A stretch of 64,000 nt of DNA from Mytilus edulis (GCF_963676685.1 NC_092354.1:35806193-35870192), one strand, 5' to 3'. Numbered from the stretch's first letter, positions 33,481-45,309 are shown. The notes: generated by a model not told the origin, from the sequence alone. Program-made: numbers and translations.

Positions 33481-33836
33481 TGAAAAAAGAATTATAAAAA
33501 AGTGATTTCTGTATCGCCTTTAAGGTCCCTCAATTTTAGTTTCTTGAAGGGCACTTCTTTTCCCCTAGCTCTCATTCTTTTCTTTCCTACAGGTGATGCC
33601 TGCAAAATTACATACACTATATATCTTTGTATAAATATGCATGTAAAGCTAATATGTTTGCACAAGAAAATTGTTGATATAGATCAAATTTTAGTTAATT
33701 GATTATTATTGAATGGTCACAATACAGAGAGGTTTTATTTCAACGGATTTCTGACTGTTAGACAAAAGTATTATTAACATGTCAGGTGGTTTAAACTGAT
33801 GATGGTTTTTGTTAGTACTGTAGTCCTGATCAGTAG
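33481..33836. other. No gene recognised
   Basis: Spacer between the segment above and the next repeat; nothing supported. Confidence 0.3.
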
Positions 33837-34055
33837 ACGGGTGCCGCATGTGGAGCTGGATCTGCTTACCCTTCCGCAGCACCTGAGATTACCCCTAGTT
33901 TTTGGTGGGGTTCGTGTTGTTTATTCTTTAGTTTTCTATGTTGTGTCATGTGTACTATTGTTTTTCTGTTTGTCTTTTTCATTTTTAGCCATGGCGTTGT
34001 CAGTTTGTTTTCGATTTACGAGTTCGACTGTCCCTTTGGTATCTTTCGTCCCTCT
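33837..34055 (+). repeat. GACGGGTGCCGCATGTGG repeat family, copy 1
   Basis: A ~220-bp dispersed repeat: GACGGGTGCCGCATGTGGAG at the 5' end, TTTTTGGTGGGGTTCGTGTTG and AGCCATGGCGTTGTCAGTTTG inside, CTTTCGTCCCTCTTTTA at the 3' end. Further copies are at 41755-41985 and, 5'-truncated, at 57324-57463. The conserved 3' end with variable 5' truncation suggests a retroposon. The 131-codon frame through it is not a gene. Confidence 0.75.
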
Positions 34056-34555
34056 TTTATCATTTATATATTGTCATTATATATATTTATATATACACTT
34101 GTATATTTTTCAGGACATTGTACATGGATATTTCTACAATATTTTAATAGATAGTATATATATATATTCGGGAAACTGCAGGGGTATATACTAGTACGAC
34201 ATTTATATCCCCAATTGGAACCTCAAAAACGTCAGTATAATACCGGTTACTATGTGACGTAGTCAAAATCTATGGGACTGTCAGAGGCTCACAGAGGGAA
34301 AATAATGACGTGCGTCAGTTAATAATTCTTTTTTAATACAAAATAACGCAATTTACACTTTTAATTCTTAAATTTAATGCTGAAAGTGTAATTATAAATT
34401 ATAACATACACGATAAAATTAAGTTTTCACAGCAAATTAGAAAATCCTTCACGTATGCCGAACATATCAGGTTGGGTTTTTTTTTCAACATATATGTGTT
34501 GATCCTGTTCTTGTACTTTCCTCCAGTCAACAATATTACCAATTCCACGGCCTCT
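34056..34555. other. No gene recognised
   Basis: AT-rich with short (TA)n runs; nothing supported. Confidence 0.3.
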
Positions 34556-35289
34556 TCAATTCAGATCTTTGAGTGCAGCATCTGATGTCAACGTAAGACT
34601 ATCGATGCACGATTCCGGCATAGCTACATTACATATTGCTTGGATGGAATCACTGGTGATAGGTAACCGACTGAGTGCGTCTGCATCTGCGTTACTTTTT
34701 CCAGGTCTGTACTTGATATCAAAAGTAAAAGCTGCGAATCCTGCTAGCCAACGGTGTCCTGTGGCGTCTGACTTTGCAGTTGTCAATACATAAGTGACTG
34801 GATTATTGTCTGTGTATACTGTGAAGTCTTGTCAATAAAGGTAGTCTCTACCCTTGTCACATACTACCCATTTCAATGCCAGAAATTCTCTTTTGTGTGG
34901 TGCATAATTGCGTTCAGCCTTGTCGAGTTGACTGGCATAACTGATGACTCTTTTCATTCCCTGCTGTTTCTGTTAAAGAACTGCTCCTAAGGCATCTCCA
35001 GAGGCATCAGTATAAAGAAATACGGTACTGAACCATCTGCATAACCAAGGATTGGTGCACTTACTAGGTGGTCTTTCAGAAACTGGAATGCCTGTTGGTG
35101 TAGATTATTCCATATCCACTCTCTAGATGACTTGGATTCAGGCTTCTTCTTGTTTGGTGCCGGAATCAAATCGGTTAAAGGTCTGCTGACTTTACTGAAA
35201 CTCTGTATGAAGCGTCTGTCATTTTTATGATTTATTACGTTAACGCTTGGACTGATTCGGGTGTGTCTATTCTGAGTTGGTCTTAGCAT
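34556..35289 (-). pseudogene. Ty3/gypsy pol fragment (RT end and RNase H)
   Basis: A minus-strand remnant of a gypsy-type LTR retrotransposon polyprotein. The RT-RNase H connection reads RRFIQSFSKVSRPLTDLIPA, then a tryptophan-rich stretch and FLKDHLVSAPILGYAD. RNase H follows as DASGDALGAVL, QLDKAERNYAPHKREFLALK, FTVYTDNNPVTYVLTTAK and RWLAGFAAFTFDIKYRPGKS, ending in NADADALSRLP. At least two in-frame stops and several frameshifts disable it. LTRs, protease and integrase were not found nearby. Confidence 0.85.
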
Positions 35290-35639
35290 TATGTATTCGG
35301 GTTTAGTTTACTGTAATTAGTTCATACTTCAGTTTCATTATGTATATCTCTTTCATATTTACTGAAAAAATGTTACCGAGGAAATGATGCAATTTTTAAA
35401 TAAAGCTGTGGTGTTTCAATTATACCCTAACATTCCTATTTTAATTTTAATAATTTCTTCAGGTACATAAAGACAAGGATATTTACCAGCTCTAGAAGTA
35501 CCAATGTCATTTGTATGACGTCTTTTTAAATTCTCAAAACATATAAATTATTACGATACAACATAATATATATATAGTGACTGCATAAAGCAGCAATCAT
35601 TTGATTTTCATACCAGCATATATCCCGAGAAGAGGTTAT
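35290..35639. other. No gene recognised
   Basis: AT-rich spacer; nothing supported. Confidence 0.3.
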
Positions 35640-35850
35640 TCAAAAACATACCAGACCTTTAGCTCAGTCAATGTTTGGAGGAATAGCGAGTTACAATGCA
35701 ATTCTTGTGCTAGATGGTACCTGTATATATGTGGACAGGATCAATAATTTCAATTTCCAGCGAAGGTCATACAGTACACACAAAGGTAGACGTCTTGTAA
35801 AACCAATGATTGTTTGCACATGTTTTAACATAGCCTGCAATTATTTACAA
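35640..35850 (+). pseudogene. DDE transposase fragment (DDE_Tnp_4-like)
   Basis: A fragment beginning near RPLAQSMFGGIASYNAILVL and reading LDGTCIYVDRINNFNFQRRS, then YSTHKGRRLVKPMIV. Family members have LDGTYIYIQKS..F.FQR..YS.HKGR.LVKPM; the first aspartate is the first catalytic residue. The remaining DDE strands are missing and the frame ends shortly after VCTCFN. Inactive. Confidence 0.65.
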
Positions 35851-36157
35851 TGATTTTATACCAGTTGTTATATTCTAATAATGTGTATGCTAAAGATATA
35901 AAATGTATAATACTATATATTGATATGTTATTATTACATGAATTGACAACCGACTGTTGTTTATGTGACTCCACACAAATTGACTGATACAGCAACAGGG
36001 AAAACTTGCACCATTGGATAAGATGGGTGAGTGACTCCTACAGTCCTACAGCTGAATCAAGATTCCTTTGATCAAGAATTCAAGAGGAAGCAAACAAAAT
36101 ATCCTCTCTTATTCATTTGATTGTGTTTAAACAAATTATCTCTTGTAGAGGTAATTC

Positions 36158-36322
36158 ATGCATTCCCAGAAATTAAATGTTGAAGGGAGTGATGAATTGG
36201 AGTTCTTTAGCGACTTTTGGGCTAAAGTGGTGGAGTATTATGATGAAGTAACTAAAAAAGATAATTTAAGAAAATGGGACAGAGTGAGGTTACTGCTTGC
36301 TTTTCACACCTACATAACTTGA
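36158..36322 (+). CDS. Short open frame, 54 codons, unknown
   Basis: ATG-initiated frame MHSQKLNVEGSDELEFFSDF, then WAKVVEYYDEVTKKDNLRKW and DRVRLLLAFHTYIT. The amphipathic, acidic/aromatic composition is unlike the surrounding AT-rich DNA. It could be an exon starting at the CAG inside the HSQ codons (phase 0) instead of a complete small gene; no donor precedes the TGA. No family recognised. Confidence 0.3.
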   Translation: MHSQKLNVEGSDELEFFSDFWAKVVEYYDEVTKKDNLRKWDRVRLLLAFHTYIT

Positions 36323-37623
36323 TTCTACATACATGTTAGGAAATGCCATTTTAAATAGGTAAGCAAGCACAGAAAGATATTTAGCATTTAACATATCGGA
36401 AAATAATTGGTAAAATAATTTATTCTCCAGTATCTTTACTACAGGAAATTCAAAGTAAATGAAAATATCTACTTACACATTATATTTATAATACATTAAT
36501 CTAATAAGTGCAGGCTTAGTCAGTAAGTATCATTCAGTGCCCATCTATTTATTAATTCATTTACATGGCTTAGTACTTTATAGTTTTTGTAGTTTCATGA
36601 GTTATCACCCCTGTTCTATAAATTTGCAACAATTACCAACAAGTTTTTCACTAGAAGTAGGTTCCAATACATTTCATAATCAATTTGAATAATTTTAAAA
36701 ATCAGGAAGGTTGGACCAATGGGTCTATAAAACCGTGCAAGTTTGGATGGAAACACTTCATGAACACTTCTTAGAAAAATCCAGGATATTGAATTATGCA
36801 TGTCACCAAATATATAGATTCAAAAACATAACATACCTATTTCTTATAACAACAAAGAGTTATATTTACACCCTTCACAACTAAACTGTCCATGTGATAG
36901 GTTAGGGAGTGGTGCTGCTACCAAGTCATCAAAGAGGTACTGCTATGAACCGGATTCATAAATTCAATTAGTATTGCTATCTTGGCTGTCCTGTTAAAAA
37001 TTAATTCTTTTTAAAATTCAAACATTTTTTTGTTGTTATTGCTTTTAATGATTTGTTCTCATAGTTTTGTTTCTTTCCATTTTGATTGAAAGGCTATGTA
37101 TGCCTGGAAAGGCTCACCGGAGCTGAGGTTGACTTTCCCCAGAGAGTCCCAACGCTGATGCCTCTGTAAAAGAGCAATTAACTCCACCTGCGCCCTCCAG
37201 TGCATGAGCAGTGCCTACATCATTGTGTGATCGAAATAAAGGATGAAAGTATTTTTGCTGAACAATATGTTTCTTCTTGAGATCAGGTGATATTGAGGGG
37301 GAGGCGTTTGAGGGGTTCTGATGCCGAAATCCTGAGATCCCAAATCTAAAGAAATTTAAATCCAGTCATCCTGTAAAAAAAAGGATCCCAAAATGATCAA
37401 TCCTGATATTCAGAACTTAGATAACCTGATATCCGATGCTTGGGAAAAAAGGTTCTGCCTTATATGTTATATATGGGACACAGAACTGTTCCTGCATGTC
37501 TATGTAATATATTTCTATGAAAACGGAGGGGTAACAGAATCCTAGCAACAACAAAAGTATTAAAGTCACCCAAAGGAAACAGCATGGCTAAATACAAATA
37601 AGAAAGGTTTCAGAAATAATTAC
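36323..37623. other. No gene recognised
   Basis: AT-rich spacer. 37310-37450 has GATCCC/ATCCTGAT words that may be a decayed relative of the CCCGAAAT repeat at 38620-38800. Confidence 0.3.
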
Positions 37624-37731
37624 CATCGACTGTACAATGGCTGCATGATGTTGCTAATCCCTCTTTAAGTTGAACCAACTCGTTTACGATGACCTCATTA
37701 TACTTATTCAATTTCTTAGGAGCACGTGGTC
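37624..37731 (-). CDS. Exon-like coding segment, unknown family
   Basis: On minus, an acceptor (TCTCTGTAG) and donor (GATG/GTAATT) bracket an open frame, PRAPKKLNKYNEVIVNELVQ then LKEGLATSCSHCTVD. It starts with two bases of a split codon and ends with one (108 nt). It lies between the exon-like segments at 31795-31966 and 45879-46065 on the same strand. Phases do not join without other exons. No family recognised. Confidence 0.45.
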
Positions 37732-38615
37732 CTACAGAGAAATAGTTCATATACACTAATAATTAACACATACTTCATCTGTGAATCCTGTGGGACACTG
37801 AACTATAAAATATTTGTTGTGGAATCCAGACTATCCACTTTTTCAAAAACTAACCAGAACAATCATAATTCACATATATGTATTTTAACACCATGCAGTA
37901 CGGAACTACACAAGTAACTACAACGTCAAGAAAGAATTCGTCATCCGGCAATGCACAAGTTTGATAAAGTTATGCTTCTATCAAACACGGAAATTTAGGG
38001 CCGATCCAATATTTTTGATGAACAAAATACTTGCAAGTCTCAGGCGCTTGCCGGATGCACAGTTCTAGGATAAACCCCCCTTTTTATTTCTCAACAATCA
38101 TTTTCACTTTTTTAAAAGTCTACATGTAAGCTGCCCGTAGTTTGAGCACGTTTGCGATTGAATGTGTTTAAGCCATTTTTATTTATTCTTTGTAATTATT
38201 ATCCACGGAGGGGATGCTGGTAAGATTAAATGATTTACTGAATGAGGGATCCACAGTAGATCGTATATCAAAAATTTAAAATTTGTTCCTTAAACTCTTG
38301 TTGTTATACCCACTGTTGTAAATTTTATATATGCTGGTACTCAAATAGTGAGACACCATGCCACCGTGTGACATTAATTTATTATTAACCTTAATTGGCA
38401 AAGTTGCACATACTGCTTTTTTTTTTTAACTCAACACTCTTTTCTTGTTTTTTTTGTAATTTCATCATAGCCCCCCCTTCTCCCCTTAAAAATAAATGGT
38501 AGCTCCCATAATGTCGTTTTTCTAATATTATTTATTCTATACATGTCAGTCGCCCTCTTTTTACACACAGACCTGAATTAAGTAAGATTATTTTGTGCTA
38601 TATATCAATAAGTGA
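37732..38615. other. No gene recognised
   Basis: AT-rich spacer with a poly-C tract near 38471; nothing supported. Confidence 0.3.
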
Positions 38616-38619
38616 GGGG

Positions 38620-38800
38620 AGTAGGAGGGGTCCTGATCCCGAAATCCCGGGCTTAAAAACACGAAATCCCGAGGTCCTGCACTTAAAAATCTTAAATCCC
38701 GACAACCCGAAATTTCAAAAAAAAAAGAAAAGAAAGTGTCAATCCCGAAATCCCGAGCTTAAAAATACCCGATCCAAGAGTCCCGATAACGGTCCTATCT
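38620..38800. repeat. CCCGAAATCCCG degenerate repeat
   Basis: Irregular repetition of CCCGAAATCCCGGGCTTAAAAA-like units (for example GAAATCCCG and GCTTAAAAA). A low-complexity dispersed repeat with no coding meaning. Confidence 0.6.
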
Positions 38801-38816
38801 CCCCTCATAAGTGCTA

Positions 38817-39113
38817 TCAGTTAATATGGTTAAATTTATTACCCGAAATCAATCCAAGTAGAAGAGTGGTACCAGTCTTTGACCTCAGTTGATGTGGTAG
38901 ATTCAGGATCAGACTAGACTGTGCCCAAATGCTGTACGACCCTTGGCTGATGATGTGATGGAAGGGGTTAAAACCGTCTGAACAGTAGAAAAGGGCTATG
39001 GCATTCTTCCCCATCTCCTTGCTGAAAGTTGACCAACTAGATGTGTAATGCAGGTCTGATATGAAGCGTGCTTTTTCTAGAATGCAATCCATCAAGGCTG
39101 TTAGTCTGGCCAA
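38817..39113 (-). pseudogene. Tnp2-like (CACTA/EnSpm) transposase fragment
   Basis: A minus-strand frame carrying CSDGFNPFHHIISQGSYSIW, then LILNLPHQLRSKTGTTLLLG and LISGNKFNHIN. This follows the Tnp2 pattern DGFNPF...YS.W.....NLP...R......L.GIIPG. Only this block survives, so it is a fragment of a CACTA-type DNA transposon. Assignment rests on one conserved block. Confidence 0.5.
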
Positions 39114-39149
39114 CGATTACACCACTCAGAGCAATGTATTTAAGCAATT

Positions 39150-39420
39150 TTGCGCCTGTCCCAAGTCAGGAGTCTCTTACCTTTGTTAGTCTTTTCTTAT
39201 TTTTAATTTTAGTTTCTTGTGTAAAATTCTGAGTTTATCACTGAACTAGTGCACATTTTTTAACGGGACCAGCTGAAGGACGCCTCCGGGTGTTTCTCGC
39301 TACATTGAAGACCCATTGGTGGACTTCGGCTGTTGTCTGCTCTATGGTCGTTTTCTTGTCGCTTTGACACATTCCCAATTTCCATTACCAATTTTATTTA
39401 TTCCTTTTAGTGTTGTTTTT
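39150..39420 (+). repeat. Dispersed repeat (GGACCAGCTGAAGGACGCC family)
   Basis: Starts near CTGTCCCAAGTCAGGAGTCT and contains GGACCAGCTGAAGGACGCCT, CTACATTGAAGACCCATTGG and GACACATTCCCAATTTCCAT, blocks I associate with mussel repeats. Its first words recur at about 40465. Confidence 0.6.
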
Positions 39421-40464
39421 TTTTATTGCAACAGCTAATCAATGTTAGTTCTCACTTTGATAAACGGTAATTTGTCCATAATTTAATGTATTTATCGGTA
39501 GTGTATGATGTACAAGTGAAGTAATCAAAGATACCAAGAGACGATGAAAACTGAACAAAATTGGACTGAAGCCCAAACATTTGTCAACATTTTAGAAAAA
39601 AATTAAAAGATTTTTATTCAGTTTTGAATGTTTTTAAAAAATCATAGAAATGATACATGTTTGTACATGTGAAAGGTAATGCAAAATTAATGGACATACT
39701 TGAATACCTTTTACATATTTATATTTATATTCGTATTTAATTTTTTTAAGATCTTGTTAATTCATTAATCATTTATCTTTCAGATATAATTTACAGAATC
39801 ACTTTATGTAATGTAGATCAAAAGTAATTGGCAATGAATAAATCTATCATCCTTATACATATCAAACATCTAATATACACATTTGTGTATTCAATTATGA
39901 GGTCAAATACTTATGTATTAAGAATTGGATGCATATTGGAGTGGTCTGTATAATTATGTAAGAATGAGGTTGATAGGTAATGTGGTCAATTTGATTGAGC
40001 AGTTTAGGAGGTGGGGCATTGTAATTAAAGGTCCACCTGGTCTCTGATTGTTAAGTGATAATGACAGTGGTCAATCATTCAAGTGGAATCAATACCCACT
40101 TACCTAACCAAAATGTTTTTTAAAAAAGCCTGCACATCAACACACCTTAATAACATACATTCTTGAATGAACTGCTCCAATAATATACCCAGTTTTTTTT
40201 AAGTTTGTTTGTGTATTATGTGCACATACATGAGAACCATAGGGAACTATGTTTTAGTGTGAATACATTTAGTAACAGTAGCTAACCTGTCCTGTTGTTC
40301 GGGAGGGTGGTGCCTAAGTAGAGATTTAGAACAAGTTTTAATCTTTCCAAAAATCATTATTGTGTTTTCTTAATAGTATTTATGAAGTCAGGGATTTATT
40401 CTTCTTTTTTTTTATTTAAGTCGGGGAACTCTCAGGTATTTAAAGTTTTTACAACTGATATACA
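39421..40464. other. No gene recognised
   Basis: AT-rich spacer; nothing supported. Confidence 0.3.
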
Positions 40465-40745
40465 CCTGTCCTAAGTCAGGAATCTGATGTACAGTAGTTG
40501 TCGTTTGTTTATGTAATATATACGTGTTTCTCGTTTCTCGTTTTGTTTATATAGATTAGACCGTTGGTTTTCCCGTTTGAATGGTTTTATACTAGTAATT
40601 TTGGGGCCCTTTATAGCTTGTTGTACGGTGTGAGCCAAGGCTCCGTGTTGAAGGCCGTACTTTAACCTATAATGGTTTACTTTTTTAAATTGTTATTTGA
40701 ATGGAGAGTTGTGTCATTGGCACTCACACCACATCTGCCTTTATC
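40465..40745 (+). repeat. GCGGTATGGG-family repeat, diverged plus copy
   Basis: CTGTCCTAAGTCAGGAATCT, then GTTGTCGTTTGTTTATGTAA, GTTGAAGGCCGTACTTTAACC and CATTGGCACTCACACCACATC, in family order. Confidence 0.65.
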
Positions 40746-40837
40746 TATATGATATCTATAATACTAAAATTACGAGGTCCAATTTGTCAGCCGTCATCGG
40801 GTAAAAACGACAAATCAAAGAATTCAACTCTATATAT

Positions 40838-41335
40838 AACTAATATAGGACAATGGTGTAGCTTAAAAATTACTCCACTCCAGACCCTTTTGTTTTCCAC
40901 ATAATTAATATTGCCAATAATTAACAAGTTCCGGGTCGAATCCGATACCGATACCAATATTCGTGAACCTGTTAGCTATTACCTTATCTGTACGTTCCGC
41001 ATTTGACAGGCGCACCACCTAACGGTGTATTTAGGATTTTGCTACATATACACGGGTCATAATCAAAGGGCTGACACTACTACATGTGTTTGGACTTTTG
41101 ATTTTGCCTTTTGATTTTCCCTTTTGAATTTTCCTCGGAGTTCGGTATTTTTGTATTTTTACTTTTTACTAAATTCAATCATTGTCAAATTGTTCCCTAT
41201 TGTAGTTTTATTCAGCAATCAGCAAGACTTTCTAAGATAACTAATATAGGACAATGCTGTTGTTTAAAAAATACTCCATTCCTGGATAGCCAGGACCTTT
41301 TGTTTTCCAAATAATTAATATTACCAATAATTGAT
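40838..41335 (+). repeat. Pair of ~105-bp direct repeats
   Basis: Copies at 40838-40935 and 41232-41335 share TAACTAATATAGGACAATG, AAAAATACTCCA and CCTTTTGTTTTCCA..TAATTAATATT.CCAATAATT. They are about 395 bp apart and diverged by small differences. Possibly two ends of one element or a duplicated segment. Confidence 0.6.
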
Positions 41336-41534
41336 AAGTTCAAGGTCGACGGGTTCAAACAGAAAGATTTGAAAGCAGAGAAAACTTTGTATCTTATAAT
41401 TGACATGACTTTATCAGATGACAATACTAATTACTAAAATAAGGCTTAGGCATAGTTATATACTTTAATTCAGTCACGGACCCGCGATATCACGGGTGTG
41501 TACTTGTAAATCTAATGATTTTAATATTTTTTAG

Positions 41535-41588
41535 ATCATCAGCAGGATAGCCAAAGTACACCTATCATGCCATTTGGAAATTCAGAAA
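41535..41588 (+). CDS. Candidate exon B of the plus-strand C2H2 gene
   Basis: A 54-nt exon between an acceptor (ATATTTTTTAG, ends 41534) and a donor (GAAA/GTAAGA, GT at 41589). It reads HQQDSQSTPIMPFGNSE in the only open frame. It begins with two and ends with one base of split codons: G from exon A plus AT gives Asp, and A plus AA of exon C gives Lys, so it fits in phase between both. Short, polar and low-complexity, as is usual upstream of zinc-finger arrays. Support is phase, splice sites and composition only. Confidence 0.5.
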
Positions 41589-41754
41589 GTAAGATTTTAC
41601 AGAACATACTATCTTTATCATAGTGTTGAAGATACATGTATGTAATGGTCTAATGGATATGTTCCTTACGTCGTAACTACAATCCCATTCCCTTTCATGA
41701 ATTTGACCTACCGAATTAGACTATTTACCGGATTTGTAATCACATAAGCAACAC

Positions 41755-41985
41755 GACGGGTGCCGCATGTGGAGCAGGATCTGTTTACCCTCCGGAGCAC
41801 CTGAGATCACCCCTAGTTTTTGGTGGGGTTCGTGTTGTTTATTTTTTGGTTTTCTATGTTATGTCATGTGTGCTATTGTTTTTCTGTTTTTCTGTTTGTC
41901 TTTTTCATTTTTGGCCATGGCGTTGTCAGTTTGTTTTGGATTTATGAGTTTGACTGTCCCTTTGGTGTCTTTCGTCCCTCTTTTA
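41755..41985 (+). repeat. GACGGGTGCCGCATGTGG repeat family, copy 2
   Basis: Same blocks as 33837-34055, with a small TTTTTCTG duplication near 41880. An 83-codon frame across it is not a gene. Confidence 0.75.
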
Positions 41986-42217
41986 GATTGTAATGGTATC
42001 CCAGTTTTATTTTCTTGAAAAATCCAAAACACAAATTGTCCTATCAAATTCAGTCTAATTATCTGCCCTTGATTTTAAAAGGATTTTTTTCTTGAAATTT
42101 TAAATATACTTTACCGCACTTAACTTTCGGAGAGTTTAATCTTAAAATTTCAAGTTTAGGTGTTTTGTTGTATATTGAATGCTACTTGGTAAAATACTTT
42201 TAAAACAAATGGGATGT

Positions 42218-42556
42218 TCAGATTGATTGATTGATTGTGGGTTACTAAACCTCCAGTTGCAAATATTTCATGCATATTCAGGACGAGTACAAGTTCACAT
42301 TAAATACAATAGGAAGGTTGATACATTAGAGGCTATCTGGGATGATGGTCGGAGAAATTTGGACTGCCACCGGAAAAGGAGGGTATATTGGATAGGGACA
42401 GAAATTTTGCCTTGAAACAGGCCACCTACGGACCCCTCAAAGAGTTGTTCCAAGGGTTATTAAATTGCAAAAAGTGTGGCACTCTCTTTACACGAAGCAT
42501 CAATTTTTAACGTCCCCCTTCTGGCCGGACGTGACTGTGGACTTGATACATCCGCT
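42218..42556 (-). mobile_element. SINE-A, 5'-truncated minus copy
   Basis: Begins on plus with GATTGATTGATTGATTGTGG, followed by GGCCACCTACGGACCCCTCA and CTGGCCGGACGTGACTG. The last ~90 bp at the SINE 5' end are missing. Confidence 0.85.
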
Positions 42557-42692
42557 TGGTCCCCTATCAAAACTTACATAAAGACAAAACATTCGGTTAT
42601 TGACCCCTTGTCCTCTATTCATTTTCATTTGTCATTTGTTTGAAAAGGCAAAAATCTACTTTGAAGCACATCTGTAACTGTGTAAAGCATAT

Positions 42693-42953
42693 CTTAAACA
42701 TTTAATAACCATACTTCCATTTCCTTCCATAGCTGCGTAGACTTCTGCTTTGTTCCCTCAACATTTCTCTATCTGTTGTTATAATTAGGGTTACTGTAAT
42801 ATTAACCTTGTTTCTAATGTTCTGTTATATTAAATGCTGCAGGTCCTAGATGTGAAAAAGAAAGAACTTGCTGTAATGGATCCCTTGAGGGAACAAAGCA
42901 GAAGTCTACGCAGCTATGGAAGGAAATGGAAGTATGGTCATTAAATGTTTAAG
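42693..42953. repeat. Foldback element, ~68-bp nearly perfect arms
   Basis: Left arm 42693-42760 and right arm 42886-42953 are reverse complements over about 68 bp with a single mismatch. Shared text includes CATACTTCCATTTCCTTCCA and TAGCTGCGTAGACTTCTGCT. They enclose a 125-bp loop. No coding sequence. It could be a MITE or a recent inverted duplication. Confidence 0.85.
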
Positions 42954-43452
42954 CAAAAGCACACTATCTACTGGGATCTTGGATAACCAAACTGTTATTT
43001 TCTAAAGCAATTTTCTATTTATATACTGTGGTAAGCTTTAACAAACAAAATACCATATGTTTTATGTAAATGACACTGTTGACATATACATTTAATATGT
43101 TCCGTGCTTTCATGTAGTGCATTCCATGATATTCAAGGGATTGTCACATTTCCTGACCCCTACTTTCACTTCTTGAACTATTTTTTTTTTGCGTAGGTAA
43201 ACGGTATTAATATGCTATATATCAGTGGGATTTCTGTTCCTATCCTAGCGACAGAATTATCCTCGTGCTGAACGCCCCGGACGCTATACAGGTGCAATTA
43301 CACAACAGAAGATGAGACAGACATTGATTATGGTGGAAACACGCCGCTTGTAGTTATGCTACCAATACCAGAAACATTCACATATCTGAATTTGCCAAAA
43401 ATATAAAATACTGAAGTTAATATAGAAGAACTGTCATAACATTAAATATGGA

Positions 43453-43888
43453 TTGATTGATTGATTATTGGTTGCTTAACGTCCAGTGGCAAATATTTCA
43501 TGCATATTCAGGACGAGAACAAGTTCACAAAAAATACAATATGTAGGTTGATACGATAGAGGCCATCTGGGATGATGGTCGGGGAAATTTGGACTGCCAC
43601 TGAAAAATGAGGGTATCTTGGATAGGGACAGACATTTTGCCTTGCAGCAGGCCACCTACGGACCCCTCCAAAGAGTTGTTAAAAGGATTCTTAACGTTCA
43701 AAGAGCGTGGCACTCTCTCTTTACACGAGACATCGGAATTAACGTCCCCAATCTGACCGGACGTGACTGCGAACTTGATACATCCCGCACAGCCAAACGG
43801 ACGCCCCACTTCTGCAAGCGTTTTACTCCCGGTCGGTAGAAGACCAAGTGACCATATTTATATTCCCCAGTCACGCTTAGGGGGATTG
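43453..43888 (-). mobile_element. SINE-A, near full length, minus
   Basis: 436-bp copy flanked by AATATGGA at 43445-43452 and 43889-43896, a probable 8-bp target-site duplication. It carries all family blocks; GGAGAAGACC has become GTAGAAGACC. Confidence 0.85.
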
Positions 43889-44349
43889 AATATGGAACTA
43901 AAATCTATGGCATCCCTCTGGAATATGGATTTAAACACAGGAAATACCTGAAATTTATATTTTGAAAAATAAAAAAGACGAATGTGAATTAAGTAGAGGA
44001 GAATAGCTCCATGACGACAACAGACATCAACATGTGCAAGCTACCTATTAACTGTCACAAAACAACATACCCTGTGCTTAACAACATGAAACGACAAAAT
44101 TATTTTCCCATACCTGTGTGATGACAAAAAAATAATTGACACTTCTTGTACCTGGTGTTAAAAATATGAAATTTAAAAAAAAATTCAGTAACAGGGATTG
44201 TTAAGTTATTTGCTAATTGTGTGAATTCTTAAAATCAAAAATAGATATTAAAATGACTAGAAATCTTTTCTATGACTAGATTACTGTAATCAAAAACAGA
44301 AACAGAAAAATGAATGACATACAATTTACTCGCAATGTTGAATCAATGG

Positions 44350-44480
44350 GGGGCTATATTTTTATTCTATGCCTACTTTTTTTTTGTCGACTTCGGCGAA
44401 GAACAATCTATTTTTTTTTGCGACAAACCGAAAACATTTTTTTTCTTTCAATTTTAGCATTACATATAGTGGCAAAACGT
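44350..44480 (+). repeat. Dispersed repeat related to 29190-29440
   Basis: Plus-strand copy with CGGCGAAGAACAATCTATTTT and TTTCAATTTTAGCATTACAT, AT-rich and non-coding. Confidence 0.55.
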
Positions 44481-45004
44481 TATAAAGAAATGATAGAGGA
44501 ATTAATTGTGGTCTCGGGCCCACTTGACGGAAGAAACGTTTGTCATTGACCCATAAGTGTCAATTATTTTTTCTACGTCACACAGTTATTGGAAAATATA
44601 TTTGTCGTTTATAGTGTGAAAAAAATGATACAACCACTATGTTCTGTCAGTTATCTTTCGATTAGTTAATCCGCTCCGAGTGCAGTTGAAAAGTTCCGAA
44701 AAAGAGAGCTAGGGGGAAAAGTCCCAGAACATAACTTATATGTTGGGTCAATCATCCATTCACATAGCACAACTAGTAAGGCAAATTTAAGTTGCATTTC
44801 ATTACTCATTTAAAACGGAATAAGTTGTATGTTTTTACCAATTTGGTATTCACAGTACCCTTCAGAGAGAGAAAAATACTTCTTCCGAATGTGGGTACTT
44901 ATTAAAATGTCAATTTTAGATTAATGAATAACAATAAATTAGAACTTATACCTATATTTTACTTTGCATCAATTCTCAATTCATCTTTTTACTTGTTTGG
45001 TATT
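44481..45004. other. No gene recognised
   Basis: Spacer with nothing supported. Confidence 0.3.
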
Positions 45005-45090
45005 TTATATGAGCGTTACTGACGAGTCTTATGTACACGAAACGCACGTCTGGCGATCTAAATTATAATTCTGGTACCTTTGATATCCTT
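45005..45090 (-). mobile_element. Single TACCAGG-family terminal repeat
   Basis: ATGAGCGTTACTGACGAGTC, ACGAAACGCACGTCTGGCG and TTATAATTCTGGTACC are a diverged minus copy of the 92-bp repeat at 11961-12052, without the interior. Confidence 0.75.
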
Positions 45091-45100
45091 TTCTCCAAAT

Positions 45101-45162
45101 GGAACTTTGTGTGACTGGTTGAAAAACCAACGGAACTTTTCAACCAGTCACACCAAGTTCCG
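45101..45162. repeat. Short perfect-arm hairpin
   Basis: GGAACTTTGTGTGACTGGTT at 45101 is repeated inverted as AACCAGTCACACCAAGTTCC ending near 45161, one mismatch, with a 10-bp loop. No T-run follows. Function unknown. Confidence 0.7.
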
Positions 45163-45309
45163 TTGGAACTTTTGGGCTAGTTCGTAAGTAATGGTTTAGA
45201 CTTATTTGCCAAAGAGGTTCTTTGTAACTAGTTGATAAGTTCCTTTTGACTTTTGTTATCAGTATATTGGTTCCCCTTAAAAAGGACCAATTATAATATT
45301 TTGTGCTTA

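Noticed and set aside
33799-34194. 131-codon hydrophobic plus frame
   Set aside because: It translates the GACGGGTGCC repeat, which is present in other places without the frame.
45101-45162. Rho-independent terminator
   Set aside because: A hairpin without a T-run in a eukaryotic genome; kept only as a hairpin.
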